64,000 nt of DNA from Lewinellaceae bacterium (GTDB lineage Bacteria > Bacteroidota > Bacteroidia > Chitinophagales > Saprospiraceae): contig JADJSY010000024.1 in NCBI GenBank assembly GCA_016711435.1, forward strand, positions 62,001 through 126,000, in the 5' to 3' direction. The translations under genes and the position numbers were made by a program. Shown piece after piece: positions 43,028 to 52,579 of the stretch. A model generated the notes under the pieces. That model had not been told where the DNA came from. It saw nothing but the letters and a program-made list of their open reading frames with translations, and did no database searches. Position 1 is the stretch's first letter. Every line of letters starts with the position of its first letter.

Positions 43028-43897
43028 ATGCGTTTACACCTGTTCTTATACCTGATTATGTCATTTTTAATGACTGTTTCCTGCGTTAAACCCAAAATTT
43101 ATAAAGCCGAATTGTCGGCGCGCAGCGCAGCAGAAGCCCGGGAAAAAGTGCTGGTAAAGGAACTGGGCGACCGGAAAAACGAAACTTCCACCCTGATAAA
43201 ACAAGTAGGCGATCTCAACCGGACGATCGGCGTTCAGGAAAATGAAATCAGCAACCTGCGCAACGAACTGTCCAACCGCACCCAGGTCATGGGCGCATCT
43301 TCCAGCAGATTAGCCAACGAAAAAGCCGAACTGGAAAAAGAACTGACTGCCAAAAAATTCCTGCTGAACCAAAGGGAAGAGACACTACAGCGCATTCGCG
43401 ACGCGCAGGCAGATCGAAAAAAATTAGTAGACGAAATGGATACAGCTCTGGCAAGCGTCTATGCGCCTTTTGCCGAATCAGGCGTCACGGTTACCATAAA
43501 CAATGAAACGGTATTGCTTACCTTGCCAGACAAGAGCCTTTTTGATGATAAAGCCCTGAATATCAGTGCTGCCGGCAAAGAATTGCTGATGCCGTTGGCC
43601 GAATTTTTGGCTGCTCGGCCCAGCCTCGATGTCGACGTGGAGGCATACACAGACAATATACTTCCGCCCAAGGAAAAATCCCTGAAAGATACCTGGGACT
43701 GGAGTTTGCAGCGGGCAACCAACCTCACCCGCGTGCTGATCCGCGAATTCAACATCAACGCCAACCAGTTAACGCCCGTCGGGCGCGGCGAGTTTTATCC
43801 GATCACGTCCAATGAAACGCCGGAAGGGCGGCAAAAAAACCGCAGGACGGTGGTGGTATTGCGCCCGGCATTGCCCGCTGTGCCAGGCGCGGATTAA
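43028..43897 (+). CDS. OmpA-family lipoprotein with coiled coil
   Basis: From MRLHLFLYLIMSFLMTVSC at 43028 the protein (289 residues) has a lipobox TVSC, a long coiled coil at about 30-135 (NRTIGVQENEISNLRNEL), and a C-terminal OmpA-like domain (DVDVEAYTDNILPP, EGRQKNRRTVVVL). It should anchor in the outer membrane and reach to peptidoglycan. Confidence 0.87.
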   Translation: MRLHLFLYLIMSFLMTVSCVKPKIYKAELSARSAAEAREKVLVKELGDRKNETSTLIKQVGDLNRTIGVQENEISNLRNELSNRTQVMGASSSRLANEKAELEKELTAKKFLLNQREETLQRIRDAQADRKKLVDEMDTALASVYAPFAESGVTVTINNETVLLTLPDKSLFDDKALNISAAGKELLMPLAEFLAARPSLDVDVEAYTDNILPPKEKSLKDTWDWSLQRATNLTRVLIREFNINANQLTPVGRGEFYPITSNETPEGRQKNRRTVVVLRPALPAVPGAD

Positions 43898-43979
43898 ATG
43901 ATAAGCAAGAGACATCCCAAATTTCAGAAGCTTGTTTTTCTATATTCCGAGCGCCCTAAGCGTTTATTTTATATGAAAA

Positions 43980-44013
43980 ATCCCGAACTTTTCTTCAGTG
44001 AAAAGTTCGGGAT
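43980..44013. terminator. Perfect 14-bp hairpin terminator of the acidic-protein gene
   Basis: atcccgaacttttc pairs perfectly with gaaaagttcgggat around a 6-base loop. On the minus strand it is followed by TTTTTC, so it best serves the acidic-protein gene at 44038, with a weaker role for the OmpA gene. Confidence 0.75.
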
Positions 44014-44037
44014 GATTCCTGTTTGCTTCAAAAATCC

Positions 44038-44199
44038 TTACTCACTGACTTCTTCCTCGTCACTTTCCTCTGCTTCTTCCGTTTCTTCTTCCTCGTCAGA
44101 CGTATCTTCATCGTCTTCCTCGATCATTTCTACGGATTCAATTTCCTCGTCAGATACTTCGAGGTTTTCTACTGGTTCGATTTCTTCAAAATTGAGCAT
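44038..44199 (-). CDS. Small highly acidic protein (53 aa)
   Basis: The frame from ATG at 44197-44199 encodes MLNFEEIEPVENLEVSDEEI and then a run of Glu, Asp and Ser, ending DEEEVSE. About half of the residues are acidic. A strong terminator lies directly downstream, which supports a real transcript. The next gene upstream (44337-44594) is a similar acidic protein. No function is known. Confidence 0.55.
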   Translation of the reverse strand: MLNFEEIEPVENLEVSDEEIESVEMIEEDDEDTSDEEEETEEAEESDEEEVSE

Positions 44200-44336
44200 G
44201 GTTTCAAATGTTAGAATGAATAAATGGTGAACTTACACCGCAAAGCACGTATTGAAATGTTGCCTTAATTTTGCGTGCAGGTTAAGTTGCCATGAATTTA
44301 AACATCATCTCCCATCCCTCATCCCTATTCAAATCC

Positions 44337-44594
44337 CTATATCTCATCCTCGATCTCTTCTCCCTCACCAAAATCGTAATCGTCTTCTTCGCCCTCTTCT
44401 TCCAGGGCTAAATCTTCGTCCAGGTCATCTTCATCTATGCCGAATCCGTCTTCGTCTTCTTCAAATTCTTCATCCAGGCCGTATTCTTCTTCTTCCATTT
44501 CTTCTGCGTCCAATTCATCGTCGAGTTGGTTAACAACGGTCTGGCTTTCAAAGTCGTAGCGATCATTTAATTCGATTTTTTCCAAATAGTGCAT
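44337..44594 (-). CDS. Small highly acidic protein (85 aa)
   Basis: From MHYLEKIELNDRYDFESQTV at 44594 the protein has 85 residues, then is almost only Glu and Asp with Gly, Tyr and Phe (DEDGFGIDEDDLDEDLAL). It follows the OPT transporter start region on the same strand. Before the ATG, an approximately 23-base unit containing ATGTTCAACTTTAAATAA (a 5-codon frame) is repeated in tandem. It may bind metals or a basic partner, but that is speculation. Confidence 0.6.
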   Translation of the reverse strand: MHYLEKIELNDRYDFESQTVVNQLDDELDAEEMEEEEYGLDEEFEEDEDGFGIDEDDLDEDLALEEEGEEDDYDFGEGEEIEDEI

Positions 44595-44595
44595 G

Positions 44596-44643
44596 GTTGT
44601 TTTATTTAAAGTTGAACATGGTTTTTTATTTAAAGTTGAACAA
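44596..44643 (-). repeat. Tandem leader duplication before the acidic gene
   Basis: Two copies of tttatttaaagttgaaca occur in direct repeat about 22-24 bases apart, directly upstream of the acidic-protein start. On the coding strand the unit holds an ATG followed by 4 codons and a stop; the unit also recalls the first codons of the smaller acidic gene. Confidence 0.5.
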
Positions 44644-44664
44644 TAACTCATAACTCATAACTAC

Positions 44665-46713
44665 TTATTTTTTCCTTGCCGCCCGTATCAGGAAGAATGC
44701 CAATGTTGCAAAGAACAGCACCCCGAGGAAATGGTATCCGCCCGTGCCGAGTACATGGGTCAGCGATTCTTCCACGCTGATCGCGGCCAGCGATCCTGCG
44801 GTAGCGTCAGAGGCTTGCAACAGGGCAACTACCACACCAGCTAAAGCGCCGCCTGCCACCAATCCGGTTGCAAAAAGACTGCCTTTGCCCAATTCCGAAT
44901 CTTCCGTTGCTTCCCCTTTGCGCTGCGCCATCCAGTCCGTCAGGCCTTTCAGTGCGCCGCCGATCCAGATAGGCAGGGTAGTGCTCAGCGGCAGGTAAAG
45001 TCCTACGGCAAACGAAAGCGATTTTACACTGCATAGTTCGAGCGTAATCGCGATAAACAGTCCGACCAACACAAATTGCCAGTCGAGGTTAAAAGATAAA
45101 AGCCCTTTGATAAGTGTTGCCATCAAGGTCGCCTGCGGGGCATTGAATTTTTCACCGATGGCATGTTCTATCCCGGCAGCGCGCATATCCGCAGTCGGGT
45201 TATCCAGGAACAATACCGTAGCGCCAATGACTAAAGAGGAGACGATAACGCCGATAAAAAGCGCCATCTGCTGGTATTTAGGCGTTGCACCGACAATATA
45301 CCCCGTCTTCAGGTCTTGCGAGGTGGCGCCGGCATTGGCAGCCGCGATGCAGATCATACTGCCCACAACCAATGCCATCGGCTCGAATACTTTTCCGGTC
45401 CAGCCGACGCCGATAAATACGAGCGCCGTACCCATGATGGTTGCTATCGTCATCCCTGAAATGGGATTGTTGCTGCTGCCGATAATGCCGACGATGCGAC
45501 TGGAAACCGTAACAAAGAAAAAGCCGAAAATAATGACCAGGACGCCGATCATCAGTTTGCTTAAAATACTGTCGCCTGGAATGCTGGGAAGAACTGCCAT
45601 CAGTAGAATCAGCGCCAGGCATCCGATGGCGACTACTTTGAGAGACAGGTCTTGATCCGTACGGGCCACTGCCGCATTCGCATCGCGGTTGCGCATGGAA
45701 GCCACGCTTTCCCGGAAAGAGGAAACGATTGTAGGCATGGTTTTAATCAGGGTAATAAAACCCGCTCCCGCTACGGCGCCTGCGCCGATTTGCCGGACAT
45801 AAGCCCGGTACAAAGCGCTGGTCAGGTCGGTGAACGTATGTGTTTCCGGGTTCCAGCCGTAGGGATAACGGATATTGCCCGCTGCGTCCGTAATAGGTTT
45901 GAGCAAATCGAGTTTGTTGAGTTGCATAGCAACGGTATCCATCGGAACCAGCGTCGCCAGCAGGGGTATAAGCCCCATCCAGGCCAATACGCCGCCCGCT
46001 ACCAGCACGCCGGCGATACGCGGCCCGATGATGTAACCCACGCCGAGGTACTCCGGCGTGATTTCGCCGCTGACCCGCGCAGAAGGCAGGTATTTATTGT
46101 TGGAGGCTGTTTCCCATACCGGCGATTCGGCAATGACACGGAATACCCTTTGCAAAAGGGCGTATCCGAATGCAAAACCCAGTCCCTGGAAAGCGGTTTT
46201 GGCAAAATCGCCCCCTTTTTCGCCCGCAATCAGTACGTGCGCACAGGCAGTACCTTCCGGGTAGGGTAGGTTGGCATGTTCTTTGACAATCAGCGACTTG
46301 CGCAACGGAATCATCATCAGAACACCCAGAATACCGCCAAAAATAGCAAGCATCAGGATGGTCCAGTAACTGAAAAAACCTTTGCCGATGCCATCACTCA
46401 AAAATAAAAATGCGGGCAGGGTGAATACCACGCCGGCTGCAACCGATTCGCCCGCCGAACCGGTCGTCTGAATGATATTGTTCTCTAAAATCGTGGTTCC
46501 GAGAAACTTACGGCCCAATGAAATGGCCAGTACGGCAATAGGAATGGAAGCGGAAACCGTCAGACCGGCTTTTAAAGCCAGGTAAACGGTGGCTGCACCA
46601 AACAGGATACCAAACAGGGAGCCCAGCAAAATGGCCCGGACGGTAAATTCTTTGACCGACAAATCGCCGGGCGCAACATAGGGTTTGAAATCGGAAGTGT
46701 CAGTTGGCTGCAT
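44665..46713 (-). CDS. OPT-family oligopeptide transporter
   Basis: This 682-residue integral membrane protein has the OPT opening (SVKEFTVRAILLGSLFGILFG, YLALKAGLTVSASIPIAVLA), NNIIQTTGSAGESVAAG and many spans to the C terminus. OPT proteins import small peptides or metal chelates by proton symport. The C-terminal half has EEYLGVGYIIGPRIAG-type repeats. No regulatory element was seen apart from a half A-type word run at about 44640-44663. Confidence 0.93.
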   Translation of the reverse strand: MQPTDTSDFKPYVAPGDLSVKEFTVRAILLGSLFGILFGAATVYLALKAGLTVSASIPIAVLAISLGRKFLGTTILENNIIQTTGSAGESVAAGVVFTLPAFLFLSDGIGKGFFSYWTILMLAIFGGILGVLMMIPLRKSLIVKEHANLPYPEGTACAHVLIAGEKGGDFAKTAFQGLGFAFGYALLQRVFRVIAESPVWETASNNKYLPSARVSGEITPEYLGVGYIIGPRIAGVLVAGGVLAWMGLIPLLATLVPMDTVAMQLNKLDLLKPITDAAGNIRYPYGWNPETHTFTDLTSALYRAYVRQIGAGAVAGAGFITLIKTMPTIVSSFRESVASMRNRDANAAVARTDQDLSLKVVAIGCLALILLMAVLPSIPGDSILSKLMIGVLVIIFGFFFVTVSSRIVGIIGSSNNPISGMTIATIMGTALVFIGVGWTGKVFEPMALVVGSMICIAAANAGATSQDLKTGYIVGATPKYQQMALFIGVIVSSLVIGATVLFLDNPTADMRAAGIEHAIGEKFNAPQATLMATLIKGLLSFNLDWQFVLVGLFIAITLELCSVKSLSFAVGLYLPLSTTLPIWIGGALKGLTDWMAQRKGEATEDSELGKGSLFATGLVAGGALAGVVVALLQASDATAGSLAAISVEESLTHVLGTGGYHFLGVLFFATLAFFLIRAARKK

Positions 46714-46901
46714 ATTTCGTTTTTGATTGGAAAGAACCGGAAGATTAGATGGCGAAAGGTATAAAAATTTTGATTTCCTTTAAAAAGACCAAAAAATGGC
46801 CTGTGTGCGTTAAAGGACACAAGCCGGACATTTATTCAAACTGGCGCCGAAAAATATCGCCGAACAGGGGTTCTGCGGTACCATACCTTTACAAACCGCA
46901 T

Positions 46902-46909
46902 TACCTTCG
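46902..46909 (+). promoter_or_regulatory. Near-consensus -7 box TACCTTCG of the PorP/SprF gene
   Basis: TACCTTCG, one mismatch from TAnnTTTG, 21 bases before the ATG at 46931. Confidence 0.3.
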
Positions 46910-46930
46910 CCCAAATTTATTCCCATCAGC

Positions 46931-47968
46931 ATGAAGAAATCGCTTTTTTACACCCTCTTTTTATTCTTTTTTGTATCACAAATTAGTGCCCAGGACAAGC
47001 ATTTTACCCAGTTTTATGCTTCTCCACTGACGCTCAATCCGGCATTAACCGGCGCATTCGATGGCAGTTATCGCCTGGGAACCATCTACCGCGACCAATG
47101 GCGGCAGGTGCTTGACAATCCGATCAAAACGTTCTCTATGGGGGCTGATCTGCGTTTTGATGCACCAGGAAAAAACAACAACGACGACGCAATCGGGCTG
47201 GGATTGATGTTTTTTAACGACAAAGTAAGTGTAATCGACTTTAGCACCACCCAGATTGCCATTTCCATGGCATATCATAAATCATTGGGAGGCGGCAAAC
47301 GGCAGTTCCTTACCCTGGGCGCTCAACTCGGCCTGACCCAGCGCAATGTCAACTACGAATCGCTCGATTTTCACGATGAATTCGATGGCTTTAACGGCTA
47401 CACGGGTACTACCCTGGAAGAACTGCCCACCAATACTTTCGCATTTGCGGATTACTCTGTTGGTTTGAACTATACTGCAAAATTCGGACGTTCCGGGCGG
47501 ATTTTTGTCGGCAGCGCTTTGCACCACTTTCTGCAACCGACCATTTCCTTTTATGAAACGGATGCAGAAGGCGACAAACTTTATATGAAACTAAACGGGC
47601 AGTTTGCAGCCAGCCTTCCCCTGACCCGCGACAACCGCGTTTCGCTGCTGCCCCGGGTGCTTGTAGCGATACAAGGCCCGCACATGGAAATTAATGCAGG
47701 CGCCAATATTCGTACGGCTATGGGAAAATACGGCGGCAGCGCGGTGCACTTTGGCGCCTGGGCGCGACCGGTGCGCAACAGCGACGGCCTCGGCCTCGAC
47801 GCCGTCGTGGCAATGTTGGGATTTGAGATCAACAGTGTGCTTTTAGGTTTGAGTTATGACCTGAATATCGGGGCATTACAAGCCAAACAACGCCAAAGCG
47901 CCTTTGAAATTTCTGTCGCTTACCTGGGCAATTATGACAACGAAGAAATTGTCTGCCCGAAATTCTGA
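46931..47968 (+). CDS. PorP/SprF-family type IX secretion membrane protein
   Basis: The 345-residue protein has a signal peptide ending ISAQ and the family opening QDKHFTQFYASPLTLNPALTGAF, YRLGTIYRDQWRQV. It continues as a 14-strand type outer membrane barrel to PKF. PorP/SprF proteins anchor type IX secreted adhesins at the surface. Its stop overlaps the start of the thioredoxin gene (TGATG), so the two are translated together. Confidence 0.94.
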   Translation: MKKSLFYTLFLFFFVSQISAQDKHFTQFYASPLTLNPALTGAFDGSYRLGTIYRDQWRQVLDNPIKTFSMGADLRFDAPGKNNNDDAIGLGLMFFNDKVSVIDFSTTQIAISMAYHKSLGGGKRQFLTLGAQLGLTQRNVNYESLDFHDEFDGFNGYTGTTLEELPTNTFAFADYSVGLNYTAKFGRSGRIFVGSALHHFLQPTISFYETDAEGDKLYMKLNGQFAASLPLTRDNRVSLLPRVLVAIQGPHMEINAGANIRTAMGKYGGSAVHFGAWARPVRNSDGLGLDAVVAMLGFEINSVLLGLSYDLNIGALQAKQRQSAFEISVAYLGNYDNEEIVCPKF

Positions 47969-49153
47969 TGACTATGAAAACAATTACCTGCTTTGCCCTT
48001 TTGCTCTGTTGCATCGGTTGGCGATGCCAGTCACCCTCACAACCTGCCAATACTTCATTGAATGCCGTGTTTGTGGCAAACCCGCAACCGGTGCCTTCAC
48101 AACCGGTCAAAACCCTTGAAACCGGTGTGGCCGCACCGGATTTTAATCTCCCTGGTGTCGACGGCAAATTTTACAGCCTGAAAGATTTTAAAGACGCGCG
48201 GGCATTGGTGATCGTGTTTACCTGCAATCATTGCCCGACCGCCCAGGCGTACGAAGACCGGATCATTGCGTTTACCAATGATTACAAATCAAAAGGTGTG
48301 GAAGTGGTGGCTATTTCACCGAATAGTCCACTGGGGTTGTTGTACGAAGAACTGGGTTTCAGCGACCTCAACGACGATTATAAAGACATGCAGCGCCGAG
48401 CGGAAGACAAAAAATTCAATTTCCCTTACCTGTACGACGGTGATACGGAAAGCGCTTCGCTGCAATACGGCCCGGCTGCAACGCCGCAGGTATTTGTATT
48501 CGACCAGGAACGCAAGTTGCGCTACACCGGCCGCCTCGATCGCAGCGAGAAACCGGGCACTGCCAATGCCGACGATTTAAGGGCTGCTACCGATGCCGTG
48601 CTGGCCGGACAAGCGGTAAAGGAACCCGTGACACAAACCTTCGGATGTTCCACCAAATGGGGCTGGAAACTGGATTTGCGCACCAAAGCAGACGCAGACT
48701 GGGCCAACAAGGAAGTAAAAGTGACTGGCATTGATGCAGCAGGCATTCGCAGCCTGTTGAAAAACGAAGGTTCCGATAAATTACGACTCATCAACATCTG
48801 GGCGACCTGGTGCGGCCCCTGTGTGCTGGAATACCCGGAATTCGTCGTCTTACAACGCATGTACGGCGCGCGATTTCGAATTTGTATCCGTTTCGGCAGA
48901 TAAAGCCGAAAAAGAAGCCAAAGTGCTGGAATTTTTGAAAAGTAAACAATCTGCCGTCACCAATTACCTGTTTATGGAGTCGGATAAATACGCACTCACA
49001 GAAGCCATCGGCAAGGATTGGAACGGCGCATTACCCTACACGGTACTGCTGGAACCGGGCGGCAAAGTGGTCTGGTTCCACCAGGGAGAAGTCGATTTCC
49101 ATGCCCTGAAACGCGTCATTGTGGAACATCCTTTGATGGGCAGGGTTTATTAA
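47968..49153 (+). CDS. Two-domain exported thioredoxin-like protein, frameshifted
   Basis: After a signal peptide (to GWRCQ) come two thioredoxin folds. The first, an AhpC/TSA-type domain at about 55-200, has FTCNHCPTAQAYE. The second, a TlpA-type domain at about 255-390, has IWATWCGPCVLEYPEF. The frame is lost near 48866-48874 in a GC repeat (ggcgcgcga). Two missing bases restore YGARDFEFVSVSAD and 395 residues. The first motif (CxxC with His between) also suits proteins that handle metals. The gene overlaps the PorP stop by one base. Confidence 0.87.
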
Positions 49154-49236
49154 GTAAAGAAAAGGGCAAAGGCAAGGCAAAAGGCAATTTGTGCCATTTT
49201 GCCCTTTTGCCAAAATTGGTGACTCTTGCCTTTTAC
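49154..49236. repeat. Convergent hairpin H
   Basis: The arm aagtaaagaaaagggcaaag and gcaaggcaaaaggcaa pairs with tttgcccttttgcc...cttgccttttactt on the right. It fills the whole gap between two convergent stops and is probably a two-way terminator. Units gcaaagg/gcaagg repeat every 6-7 bases. Confidence 0.6.
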
Positions 49237-50895
49237 TTAATAAACCAGCAAAACATTCCCTTGATAGGAGCCGTTCACCTTGACTACATACAGGCCGGGC
49301 GTCGGGCTTCCCGGTTGTACTGAAAGATAGTTCGCGCCTTTGCTCGTCTGAAAAGTTTTTTCCAAAACAATTTTTCCGTTCATATCCGCCACCTGTACCA
49401 GCACATCCACGCCTTCCGGGCTGTCGTAATACACCTGAAACATACTGCGGGTCGGGTTGGGAAATATCTTTCCGGCGATGGGTTGTTCCTGTTCGCGGCT
49501 TATCCACCTCAAATCCATTTGCCGTTTGCTGATCTCCGTATCGTATATTTCAGCAGGTAAATGCGCCGAATGAAAACGCAGCATATCGGATAGTTGTCCG
49601 CCCTGAAGCGCTGTCAATTCTATAGAAAACAGCGCATCGTTGGGGGGTAATGTCGCTGTGGCGCCATCCACCCACACCACAGGTAAATGCCCCTCAGAAA
49701 CAGCATGAAGGTTGTAACATGTAGCGTCGAAACCGGGCAACCCTGTCGCTGATATGTTGTTGATTTGCACGACGTTCGGATCAAATCCGAGATCGAGCTG
49801 CAAGCCTTGAATCTCGAACCATTCTTCCGGTCTTAGTTCTAATCTGTATTGCTGTCCGGGATGCAGGTACCTGTCGGCAGCACGCAATGCGAAAGCGCCC
49901 CGGTCGCTGGGAGGAGGCGCAAAATAAGGCCCCGTCAGGTCACCTAATTTCACGCCCATCAGATCGACGCAACTGCCGTTGGACTGGACATTTGATCCCT
50001 GCGGGATAAATTTCCAGGGACTGCAAGGGAGATTTTCGAGAACACCGAGAATTAACTGCCTCCCTAATACTATGTCGTATGTTGTAACCATACCGTTGCA
50101 ATTCATATCTGCGGCAAGTTTTTGCCAGTCCTGTACGAAGGTATCCAGACCGAGTATGTGTTTGCTGATCCGTACGAGGTCGAAAGTCGAAACGCCCTGA
50201 AGGGGGTCGGCATCCATTTTTGTTGCAGAAATGGTGTAACTGGTGTTTTGCAGTTGCGGTACATTGGAAAGGCTGTATGTGCCGGATGCGCTAATATTGG
50301 CAGTCATGGTTGGTGTCGTAGCGCTGATCTGAATGTTGGAAACCGGATTTCCAAAGGGGGATTCAATCGCGCATGATTGCGTCAGTTGCGCCGTGATACT
50401 TTGAGCAATCATGTCCATTGTAATCTGCGGTGTGGCACCCCGCACATCAAATTCCACTTCGCCGTCAGGATAGATGATGATAAAAGTTGGCGTACCCTGA
50501 AATTCTCCAAACTGCCCGGTGATGTACGGTTGAAGAGCCGTCAGGCCGCCGCCATCGGTACCCGAGCCGGGCATGGTGAGGTTTTTTGCGGTTTTGTATT
50601 GGGCTACTTTAGAATTATTATCTGATTGCAGGGTGCTCAGTAGGAGGAATTCGACCTGACCCGGGTGGGCCGCTAACTGGCTTTCGTATAGAGCCTGCCA
50701 AAAAGGGGCGTGGGTGTTGCAAGGTGGGCAGGTGGTAAAAAATGCTTCAATTATGACTATTTTGCCCTGATTCAGGTAGTCATTATACAGGTTTCGCGAT
50801 TGTCCATCTGAGGTGACAATGGTAAAATTGGGCGCAGTTTGTGCAAAACCATTGGCACACAAAAGCAGCAGCAACAGGGTAAACAAATTTTTCAT
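49237..50895 (-). CDS. T9SS-secreted redoxin/dockerin-like protein
   Basis: The 552-residue protein has a signal peptide (to GFAQ) and an N-terminal thioredoxin-like domain with TTCPPC at residues 54-59. A dockerin-type segment follows (FDLVRISKHILGLDTF ... MNCNGMVTTYDIVLGR), then a cohesin-like beta region, and a C-terminal T9SS sorting domain (KIFPNPTRSMFQVYYDS ... GNVLLVY). It would be secreted through the type IX system, to the cell surface. A redox motif on a secreted dockerin-like protein is unusual. Confidence 0.9.
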   Translation of the reverse strand: MKNLFTLLLLLLCANGFAQTAPNFTIVTSDGQSRNLYNDYLNQGKIVIIEAFFTTCPPCNTHAPFWQALYESQLAAHPGQVEFLLLSTLQSDNNSKVAQYKTAKNLTMPGSGTDGGGLTALQPYITGQFGEFQGTPTFIIIYPDGEVEFDVRGATPQITMDMIAQSITAQLTQSCAIESPFGNPVSNIQISATTPTMTANISASGTYSLSNVPQLQNTSYTISATKMDADPLQGVSTFDLVRISKHILGLDTFVQDWQKLAADMNCNGMVTTYDIVLGRQLILGVLENLPCSPWKFIPQGSNVQSNGSCVDLMGVKLGDLTGPYFAPPPSDRGAFALRAADRYLHPGQQYRLELRPEEWFEIQGLQLDLGFDPNVVQINNISATGLPGFDATCYNLHAVSEGHLPVVWVDGATATLPPNDALFSIELTALQGGQLSDMLRFHSAHLPAEIYDTEISKRQMDLRWISREQEQPIAGKIFPNPTRSMFQVYYDSPEGVDVLVQVADMNGKIVLEKTFQTSKGANYLSVQPGSPTPGLYVVKVNGSYQGNVLLVY

Positions 50896-51024
50896 GTGAC
50901 TCGGATTTGGATAATTAAAAGAAAGACAAAGAGGATTTAAACACCGAAAATTACTCTATTCACATTAACAATGCATTATATCACTGATTTTTACTTTGTT
51001 GCACGGCGATTTTGTCAGGTACTT

Positions 51025-51032
51025 TACTTTTG
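51025..51032 (+). promoter_or_regulatory. -7 promoter box TACTTTTG of the peroxidase, 4 bases from the ATG
   Basis: TACTTTTG is followed by tgcc and the ATG at 51037, as with pyrF and the MBL gene, so the transcript would be leaderless or nearly so. Confidence 0.5.
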
Positions 51033-51036
51033 TGCC

Positions 51037-51975
51037 ATGAAAAATCGCATTTCCTTTTTTGTTGTTGCCCTGTCTTTGACGGCCCTGTTTGCTTTTGACA
51101 AAATGGTCTTTCAAAGTCCGGAGCAATTGGGGGAGCGTTTATTTTTTGACCCCATCCTCTCCTTAGACAGCACCATCAGTTGCAGCAGTTGCCATATTCC
51201 ACAATTCGCTTTTTCAGACACTGCATTTTTTAGTCGCGGCGTAGGCGGCAGGACGGGCAGGCGCAATTCACCTTCTATTACCAATATGACAGCCCGGGCG
51301 CATTTTTTTTATGACGGCCGCGCTGCCACACTGGAAGAACAAGTATTAATGCCGATACAGGATACGCTGGAAATGCGCGCTAATGCGGCATTGGTGACAG
51401 CGCGCTTGCGACAGCATGCGTATTACGGCCCCGCTTTTATCCAACTATTTGGCAAAGAAGCAGATATGGCTGCCCTGGCACAGACTCTGGCCGCTTTCGT
51501 CAGAACTTTGGAAACCGGCAACACGCCTTTTGACCGCTGGATGCAGGGCAAATCGGGCGGCATGGACGCCGCAGCGGTTCGGGGCCGTGACGTTTTTATG
51601 AACAAAGGCAAATGTTTCGATTGCCACTTTTCCCCTGACTTTACCGGAGACGAATTCAGAAATGTGGGGCTTTATACCGGGCGACGCAATCTGCAGGACC
51701 GCGGGCGCTTTGATGTGACGGGTGATAGTACCGACCTCGGAAAATTTAAAGTGCCGGGACTTCGGAACGTAGCCGTTACGGCGCCCTACATGCACAATGG
51801 CATGTTCAAAACCCTGGAAGAAGTAATTGAATTTTACGATACGCCCAATCAGGTCGTTCCGGGCGGCATCAACCGGGATACTCTACTCAACGAGCCTCTT
51901 CGTCTTAGCCCGGAGGAAAAAAGCGACCTGAAAATATTTCTGGAAGCCCTGACGGACGACAGATTTATCAGGTAG
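51037..51975 (+). CDS. MauG-like di-heme cytochrome c peroxidase
   Basis: From MKNRISFFVVALSL at 51037 the protein (312 residues) has a signal peptide. Two c-type heme motifs are seen: CSSCH at about 49-53 and CFDCH at about 192-196. TAPYMHNGMFKTLEEVIEFYD is typical of the di-heme peroxidase family. It should reduce hydrogen peroxide in the periplasm. The start is supported by the signal peptide and by the promoter box. Confidence 0.93.
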   Translation: MKNRISFFVVALSLTALFAFDKMVFQSPEQLGERLFFDPILSLDSTISCSSCHIPQFAFSDTAFFSRGVGGRTGRRNSPSITNMTARAHFFYDGRAATLEEQVLMPIQDTLEMRANAALVTARLRQHAYYGPAFIQLFGKEADMAALAQTLAAFVRTLETGNTPFDRWMQGKSGGMDAAAVRGRDVFMNKGKCFDCHFSPDFTGDEFRNVGLYTGRRNLQDRGRFDVTGDSTDLGKFKVPGLRNVAVTAPYMHNGMFKTLEEVIEFYDTPNQVVPGGINRDTLLNEPLRLSPEEKSDLKIFLEALTDDRFIR

Positions 51976-52007
51976 TTATCGGTTATTAGTTATCGGTTAT
52001 CCGTGTT
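51974..52007. repeat. Short A-type word run
   Basis: gttatcggttattagttatcggttatc repeats a 7-bp word without a complementary arm, directly after the peroxidase stop. Confidence 0.55.
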
Positions 52008-52107
52008 GATACTCAAGTATTTGTAAAGAATTTAAGCAAAACGAATTTTCCCCTATTTTACCTTAACTTTTTATGAAGTATATTGTTTAACCCTAAAAAT
52101 CAGTTCC

Positions 52108-52494
52108 ATGGAAAATAAAGATCAAAACTGGAATACCCTCACTCCGGAAGAAGAATATGTAATTGCCAAAAAAGGCACGGAAAGGGCTTTTACCGGCGAA
52201 TACAACAACCACAAAGCCAACGGCACCTTCATCTGCCGCCGCTGCAATGCGCCTTTATACCAGTCGTCCGATAAATTTGACAGCGGCTGCGGCTGGCCAT
52301 CTTTTGATGATGAAATACCGGGCGCAATTGTTCGCCATACGGATATTACGCTGGGCATGAAGCGAACGGAAATCGTTTGCGCCAATTGCGACGGGCACCT
52401 GGGGCACGTTTTTGAAGGCGAACGCCTGACCGAAAAAAATACACGTCATTGCGTCAATTCGCTTTCCATCCGGTTTGTCCCGGCTGCCGGCTGA
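52108..52494 (+). CDS. msrB: Peptide-methionine (R)-S-oxide reductase MsrB
   Basis: MsrB repairs methionine R-sulfoxide in proteins. The 128-residue protein has the zinc Cys pairs ICRRC and CANC, the family motif SGCGWPSF, GHLGHVFEGE and the catalytic Cys in RHCVNSLSIRF. Length and motifs fit a cytosolic MsrB. Confidence 0.95.
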   Translation: MENKDQNWNTLTPEEEYVIAKKGTERAFTGEYNNHKANGTFICRRCNAPLYQSSDKFDSGCGWPSFDDEIPGAIVRHTDITLGMKRTEIVCANCDGHLGHVFEGERLTEKNTRHCVNSLSIRFVPAAG

Positions 52495-52579
52495 AAATCA
52501 AAATCGTATAAATGGGTCTGATCCTTTTTTTCCTCATACATTAGCCGCCTGTTCTAACCATAGATCAACCAACTATTGT

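Noticed and set aside
43898..44230. Serine-rich plus-strand frame after the OmpA gene
   Set aside because: It is the complement of the Glu/Asp codons of the acidic protein; a serine run is just GAA/GAG read backwards.
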